This document shows, piece by piece, positions 60,258 to 64,000 of a stretch of DNA of 64,000 bases (within the stretch, counting starts at the first letter, position 1; the number at the start of each line of letters is the position of its first letter). The position numbers and the translations under genes are program-made. The DNA comes from Rugamonas aquatica (lineage in GTDB: Bacteria; Pseudomonadota; Gammaproteobacteria; Burkholderiales; Burkholderiaceae_D): the NCBI RefSeq assembly GCF_009380215.1, contig NZ_WHUG01000002.1:434001-498000 (forward strand). Reading direction: 5' to 3'. The notes under the pieces were generated by a model that did no database searches, was not told the origin of the DNA, and saw nothing but the letters and a program-made list of their open reading frames with translations.

Positions 60258-61152
60258 ATTCGACGTCATCGTCATCGGCGGCAGTTACGCCGGCCTGTCT
60301 GCCGCGATGCAGCTGGCGCGCGCCCGCCGCCGCGTGCTGGTGATCGACGCCGGCCAGCGCCGCAACCGATACGCCCAGCATTCACATGGCTTCCTTGGTC
60401 AGGACGGCCGCGAGGCTGCGGCCATCGCCGCCGACGGCCGCGCGCAGTTGATGAAGTATCCGACGGTGCGCTGGATCGAAGCTTCGGCCACGCAGGCGGC
60501 CCAGACGGCGCAAGGCTTCCGCGTGACGCTGACCGATGGCGGTTCGTTCAACGCAGCAAGGCTGCTGCTGGCGACCGGCGTGGTCGACGAGCTGCCACCG
60601 ATCGCCGGCCTGGCCGAGCGTTGGGGCAGCAGCGCTTTCCACTGCCCGTATTGCCACGGCTATGAATTGATGGAAGGCGCAATCGGCGTGCTGGCGACCG
60701 GCCCGCTGTCCATCCACCATGCGATGATGCTGCCGGACTGGGGGCAGGTGACGTTCTTCCTCAATGGCGCGTTCGAGCCGGACGAGGCGCAGCTGGCGGC
60801 GTTGGCTGCGCGCGGCGTGGCGATCGAGCGTACGCCGGTGCAGGCCATAGCCGGCCATGCGGCCGTGCAGTTGCAGGATGGCCGCAGCCTGGAGATGGCG
60901 GGACTGTTCGTGCTGACCCGCACCCACAGCGGCAGTCCGCTGGCCGAGCAACTGGGATGCGAGATGGAGCAGGGGGCGACCGGTTCGCATGTGCGGGTCG
61001 ATGGGATGAAGGCGTCCAGCGTGGCCGGCGTGTTTGTATGCGGCGACGCGGCGCGCCTGTTCGGCAATGTGGCGCTGGCCGTGGCCGACGGCGCGATGGC
61101 CGGCGCCGCCACGCATCAGTCGCTGATCTTCGGGCTGGCCACCGCCGCATAG
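60232..61152 (+). CDS. NAD(P)/FAD-dependent oxidoreductase, thioredoxin-reductase-like
   Basis: A 306-residue flavoprotein. FDVIVIGGSYAGLSAAMQLARARRRVLVIDAG is the FAD Rossmann fold and FHCPYCHGYEL carries a redox-type CPYC (Cys138, Cys141) at the position of the TrxR disulfide. The C-terminal GVFVCGDAARLFG is the second FAD motif. The NADPH motif (GxGxxA) is degraded (GVLATGPLSIHH), so substrate or cofactor may differ from TrxR. It resembles gliotoxin-/holomycin-type dithiol oxidases and YpdA-like proteins. It overlaps the Rrf2 gene. Confidence 0.87.
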   Translation: MHIPHPTTEFDVIVIGGSYAGLSAAMQLARARRRVLVIDAGQRRNRYAQHSHGFLGQDGREAAAIAADGRAQLMKYPTVRWIEASATQAAQTAQGFRVTLTDGGSFNAARLLLATGVVDELPPIAGLAERWGSSAFHCPYCHGYELMEGAIGVLATGPLSIHHAMMLPDWGQVTFFLNGAFEPDEAQLAALAARGVAIERTPVQAIAGHAAVQLQDGRSLEMAGLFVLTRTHSGSPLAEQLGCEMEQGATGSHVRVDGMKASSVAGVFVCGDAARLFGNVALAVADGAMAGAATHQSLIFGLATAA

Positions 61153-61154
61153 GC

Positions 61155-61194
61155 AAAAAAAAAACCCGCCAGGGCCGGGACAGCCCATGGCGGG
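61155..61194 (-). terminator. Intrinsic terminator of the halogenase gene
   Basis: On the minus strand, CCCGCCA (61165-61171) and TGGCGGG (61188-61194) form a stem; the transcript then reads a run of ten Ts (A10 at 61155-61164 on the plus strand). It lies 34 bases after the halogenase stop and also just past the convergent flavoprotein stop. Confidence 0.82.
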
Positions 61195-61227
61195 GAACAG
61201 ACTACACAATGAACCGGTTGGCGATCC

Positions 61228-62733
61228 TCAGCCCATGCTCTCCAGCACGGTGCGGTGGTCGCGGAAATTGAGTGCGCAGCGGCGCATGAAATCGTCCATC
61301 GGCGCCAGCATGTCGGCGGCGCCGGCCGGCGCGGGGGCCACGTCCGGGAAGGTGCCCATGCCGGCCAGCAGCGCGTGCCACGACAGGATGGGGTAGTAGC
61401 GTTCGATGTCCTGGCGGCGCAGTTCCGCCACCAGGTCGCCGCCTTCGATCCAGGTCTGGAAGATGTGCTTGAGCGAGTCCGACACGCCGTTCAGATTGCC
61501 GGCGTTGGTGCGCCAGTATTCGGTGTCGGTGCGGGTGTTGGTCTTGTAGTGGGCCACGATGTAGTCGCGGTGGCCGTCGAAGTAGTCGTGGATCTGCTGG
61601 TTGTAGGCCTGCTGCGCCGCTTCGCTGAAGTCGCCCTTTTCCAGGAACAGCAGGAAGATCGCGGCCGTCATCTGGGTCAGGTATAGCGCGGTCGCCTCCA
61701 GCGGCTCCAGGAAGCCCTGCGACAATCCCACCGCCAGGCAGTTGCGGTTCCAGTGCTTGGCCACGCGGCCCAGCTTCATCTTCAGGTGGCGCGCCGGCGT
61801 GTCCGATTCCAGCGTGCCTATCTTGGCGCGCAGTTCGGTCTCGGCCTGGTCGGCCGAGACGAAGGCGGAGCTGTACACATAGCCGTTGCCGTAGCGGTTG
61901 GTGAGCGGGATCTGCCACGCCCAGCCGAACTTCATCGCGGCCGACACGGTCTTCGGTTCGATGCGCGCGCCGATCTCGGTCGGCATGGCGATGGCGGAAT
62001 CGTTGAGCAGGTTGTCGGCGTAGCTGACGAAGGGCGTCTCCAGCGCCTTGCCGATCAACAGGGCGGAGAAGCCGGAGCAGTCGATGAAGAAGTCGGCCGC
62101 CAGCAGTTCGCCTTCCTCGGTGGCGACGGCGGCGATGTCGCCCTGCGCGTCGCGGGTGGCGTGGGTGACGTGGCAGACCTTGTGCTTGACGCCCAGCGCG
62201 GCGGCCTTCTTGTGCAGGAATTGTCCCAGCAGCGCGGCGTCGAAGTGGTAGCCGTAGGTGGTGAAGAACGGGAAGTTCTCGGACGCCTTGGGCGCCAGCG
62301 CGTCGTCGCTCAGGCGCGACGACAGGAAGTAGCGGTTGGGCCGCGCGTCGACGTGGGCGCCGCGCTGGCGCGCATGGATGTTCTCGATGAAGGTCGGCAG
62401 CGTCAGGTTGTCGACCATCGTGGCGAACGGATGGAAATAGCTTTCGTAACCGGGCTTGGTGGACCAGCCGTCGAAGGCGATGCCGGTTTTATAGGTGGCG
62501 TTACATTCGGCCATCCATTCGGATTCGGCGATGCCCAGCGCGTCGAAGTAGCGCTTGAGCGCCGGCGTCGAGCCTTCGCCCACGCCGATCACGCCGACCG
62601 TCGGCGATTCCAGCACGGTGATCTCGACCCCGGTCTTGATCAGCGATTCGCCATACATCAGCGCCGTCATCCAGCCGGCCGAACCGCCGCCGACGATGAG
62701 GATCTTTTTGGGTGGGGCGCTATTGGCGTTCAT
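61228..62733 (-). CDS. Flavin-dependent tryptophan-type halogenase
   Basis: A 501-residue FADH2-dependent halogenase of the PrnA family. GGGSAGW (Gly15, Gly17, Gly20) binds FAD, Lys82 (TYKTG) is the lysine that carries the hypohalous acid, and WAWQIP (Trp271, Trp273) is the WxWxIP motif that blocks monooxygenase activity. Length matches the family (about 500-530). The gene lies 62 bases downstream of a TonB-dependent receptor gene and is presumably co-transcribed. This genomic pair is common in Caulobacter- and Xanthomonas-type halogenases whose substrates are mostly unknown; free tryptophan is only one possibility. No flavin reductase is adjacent. Confidence 0.92.
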   Translation of the reverse strand: MNANSAPPKKILIVGGGSAGWMTALMYGESLIKTGVEITVLESPTVGVIGVGEGSTPALKRYFDALGIAESEWMAECNATYKTGIAFDGWSTKPGYESYFHPFATMVDNLTLPTFIENIHARQRGAHVDARPNRYFLSSRLSDDALAPKASENFPFFTTYGYHFDAALLGQFLHKKAAALGVKHKVCHVTHATRDAQGDIAAVATEEGELLAADFFIDCSGFSALLIGKALETPFVSYADNLLNDSAIAMPTEIGARIEPKTVSAAMKFGWAWQIPLTNRYGNGYVYSSAFVSADQAETELRAKIGTLESDTPARHLKMKLGRVAKHWNRNCLAVGLSQGFLEPLEATALYLTQMTAAIFLLFLEKGDFSEAAQQAYNQQIHDYFDGHRDYIVAHYKTNTRTDTEYWRTNAGNLNGVSDSLKHIFQTWIEGGDLVAELRRQDIERYYPILSWHALLAGMGTFPDVAPAPAGAADMLAPMDDFMRRCALNFRDHRTVLESMG

Positions 62734-62795
62734 GGTGTGCTGTTCGTTTGTGCGGATAAAAAGACGGGGCGCTCGCGCGCCCCGTCGTTCACGAC

Positions 62796-64000
62796 TTAGT
62801 ATTTACCGTGCAGAGCGAAGTACACCTGACGGCCATTCTTGTACAGCGAGCCTGGCAGGTCCATCGCGCCCGGCGTGTGGGTAATCGAACGCACCAGCGG
62901 ATTGTTCAAGTCCTTGCCGTCCAGCGTGAGGCTGTAGTTCTCGTTGATCTGATAGGCGATCGATGCCGACAGCGTGCCGATAGGCGCCTGGAAGGCGGCG
63001 CTGTTGCGGCTGGTGCCGTTCAGGAAGCCCGAGCGCCAGCTGTAGGTGATGCGGGCGCTGAACTTGTCCTGCTCGTAGAAGGCGCCGACGTTGTAGGCGT
63101 TCTTCGAGGTGCCGATCAGGGTGCAATCGGCGTAGGCCAGCGCGCCGCAGGCCGAACCTGGCGCCTTGCCGGTTTCCGAACCCAGCGTGTAGGTGTAGTT
63201 GGCGTTCACGCCGAAGCCCTTGGCCAGATCCTGCACGTAGGCGAACTCCAGACCTTTCACTTCCGCCGTGGTGTTCAGTGGGGTGCTGACCTGGTACACG
63301 GTGTTCTGCTTTTGCAGCTGGTTGTAGAAGGTGGCGGTGCCGGAACCGTAGGTCACGTAGCCATCGAGCGACGAGTAGAAGGCGTCGGCCGACAGCATCG
63401 ATTTCGGCGCGAAGTACCACTCCAGGCCCAGGTCGAAGTTATTGGCGCGGATAGGACGCAGGTTCGGATTGCCGACGTTGCCGGTGCCCTGAACGTCGCG
63501 CAGATCGACGCCGGCCATCATGCCCAGCTCAGGACGGGCCATGGTGCGGCTGGTGCTGAAGCGGCCGACCAGATCCTTGTTGATATCGAGGCGGAAGTTC
63601 GCGCTCGGCAGGAAGTCGATATAGCTGTTCGAGTAGCGCTTAGGCTCGAAGCCGCCCGATGGGCCGATCTCGAAGCGGTTCACTTCTTCGGTGGTGTGCA
63701 CCACGCGCACGCCGAAGTTACCCGACAGGCTCTCGGTGGAGAAGTTGGCCATCAGGTAGGCCGACTGGGTCGGTTCCTTGATGCTGAACTCGCTCTGCTT
63801 GAGGTCGCCCGAGTAGCTGCCATACTTGCTCAGCCAGCCGTTGACGGCGTCCTGCGAGAAGGTCCAGTAGCCGGCGCCGTTGGCGCCCAGGTCGTTGAAG
63901 TCGTTCGGGAAGGCGGTCAGGCCGGATATCGGCAGGTTGCCCACCGAATCGAGGCCGGGCAGGGCGTTGATGCCGATCGAGGTCAGGTCGCGCTTGTGTT
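62796..64000 (-). CDS. TonB-dependent receptor (C-terminal part; 5' end beyond window)
   Basis: About 400 residues of the C-terminal beta-barrel are visible; the frame continues rightward past 64000 without stop. Blocks such as FGVRVVHTTEEVNRF, FLPSANFRLDINKDLVGRFSTSRTMARPELG, LEWYFAPKSMLSADAFYS and GLEFAYVQDLAKGFGVNANYTYTLGSETG are typical of the Caulobacter-type TBDR group (TIGR01782). The last residues VYFALHGKY end in an aromatic, as required for BAM-mediated insertion. The plug domain is outside the window. Presumably imports the substrate of the halogenase. Confidence 0.9.
   Translation of the reverse strand, partial: HKRDLTSIGINALPGLDSVGNLPISGLTAFPNDFNDLGANGAGYWTFSQDAVNGWLSKYGSYSGDLKQSEFSIKEPTQSAYLMANFSTESLSGNFGVRVVHTTEEVNRFEIGPSGGFEPKRYSNSYIDFLPSANFRLDINKDLVGRFSTSRTMARPELGMMAGVDLRDVQGTGNVGNPNLRPIRANNFDLGLEWYFAPKSMLSADAFYSSLDGYVTYGSGTATFYNQLQKQNTVYQVSTPLNTTAEVKGLEFAYVQDLAKGFGVNANYTYTLGSETGKAPGSACGALAYADCTLIGTSKNAYNVGAFYEQDKFSARITYSWRSGFLNGTSRNSAAFQAPIGTLSASIAYQINENYSLTLDGKDLNNPLVRSITHTPGAMDLPGSLYKNGRQVYFALHGKY

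Noticed and set aside
1..64000. rRNA, tRNA, insertion sequences, prophage genes, attachment sites
   Set aside because: None were recognised; no tRNA cloverleaf, transposase, integrase or phage structural gene could be seen.

Overview
The window reads as chromosomal DNA of a high-GC betaproteobacterium, most likely of the family Oxalobacteraceae (Duganella, Massilia, Rugamonas or Janthinobacterium type). This is inferred from gene content and protein character: the order rpsP-rimM-trmD-rplS followed by a Nudix hydrolase and a CbiB-like protein; alaS followed by tusA and etfBA; DUF5610 and DUF3579 proteins; and several small proteins of a style I associate with this family. No database search was possible. 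I recognise no rRNA, tRNA, IS element, prophage or CRISPR array. Genes are densely packed on both strands, and no gene-free stretch reaches 300 bases.

Layout. 1-5.3 kb: an MFS exporter coupled to a luciferase-like monooxygenase, a TraB/GumN protein, a glycine-zipper lipoprotein, VanZ and an SDR dehydrogenase. 5.4-10.7 kb: pyrF, sbcB, a DUF5610 protein, a cNMP-binding/GGDEF protein, a BtuF-like metal receptor and an HPF/RaiA-like protein. 10.7-17.2 kb: three MFS or membrane genes, a ferredoxin-type flavin reductase, and a drug-type divergon (MarR against a TetX-like flavin monooxygenase plus a DHA2 exporter). 17.2-22.4 kb: an epimerase-like gene, several small hypothetical genes, a protein with ten AYSAAPG repeats and a CHASE histidine kinase. 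22.5-28.2 kb: glnS, then a J-domain gene heading a four-gene operon of unknown proteins, and a lipoprotein. 28.2-36.2 kb: a LysR/MFS pair, a proline-rich membrane-anchored protein, DUF1223, a CaiB-type CoA-transferase coupled to a primase-like protein, an M48 protease and a glycerophosphodiester phosphodiesterase.

36.2-44.7 kb is housekeeping: alaS, tusA (with an 18-bp palindrome at its predicted transcription start), etfBA and an acyl-CoA dehydrogenase, then a MarR/siderophore-interacting-protein divergent pair. 44.8-49.3 kb holds a tightly packed operon: a solute-binding-like protein, TelA, a solute-binding/von Willebrand A fusion lipoprotein and an XpaC-like membrane protein. It looks like an envelope stress module and is the best candidate here for a poorly described system. 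49.3-51.4 kb: proline dehydrogenase, a second glycine-zipper protein and a TM2-like protein. 51.6-59.5 kb: the ribosomal/tRNA-modification operon, Nudix, a 104-bp near-perfect palindrome, a CbiB-like protein, DUF3579, an M16 protease and small membrane proteins. 59.5-64 kb: an Rrf2 regulator overlapping a thioredoxin-reductase-like flavoprotein, then a flavin-dependent halogenase next to a TonB-dependent receptor cut by the window end.

Most family assignments rest on motifs visible in the translations. Start codons were chosen from ribosome-binding sites and the expected N-terminus. Promoters, operators and terminators are sequence-pattern calls only.
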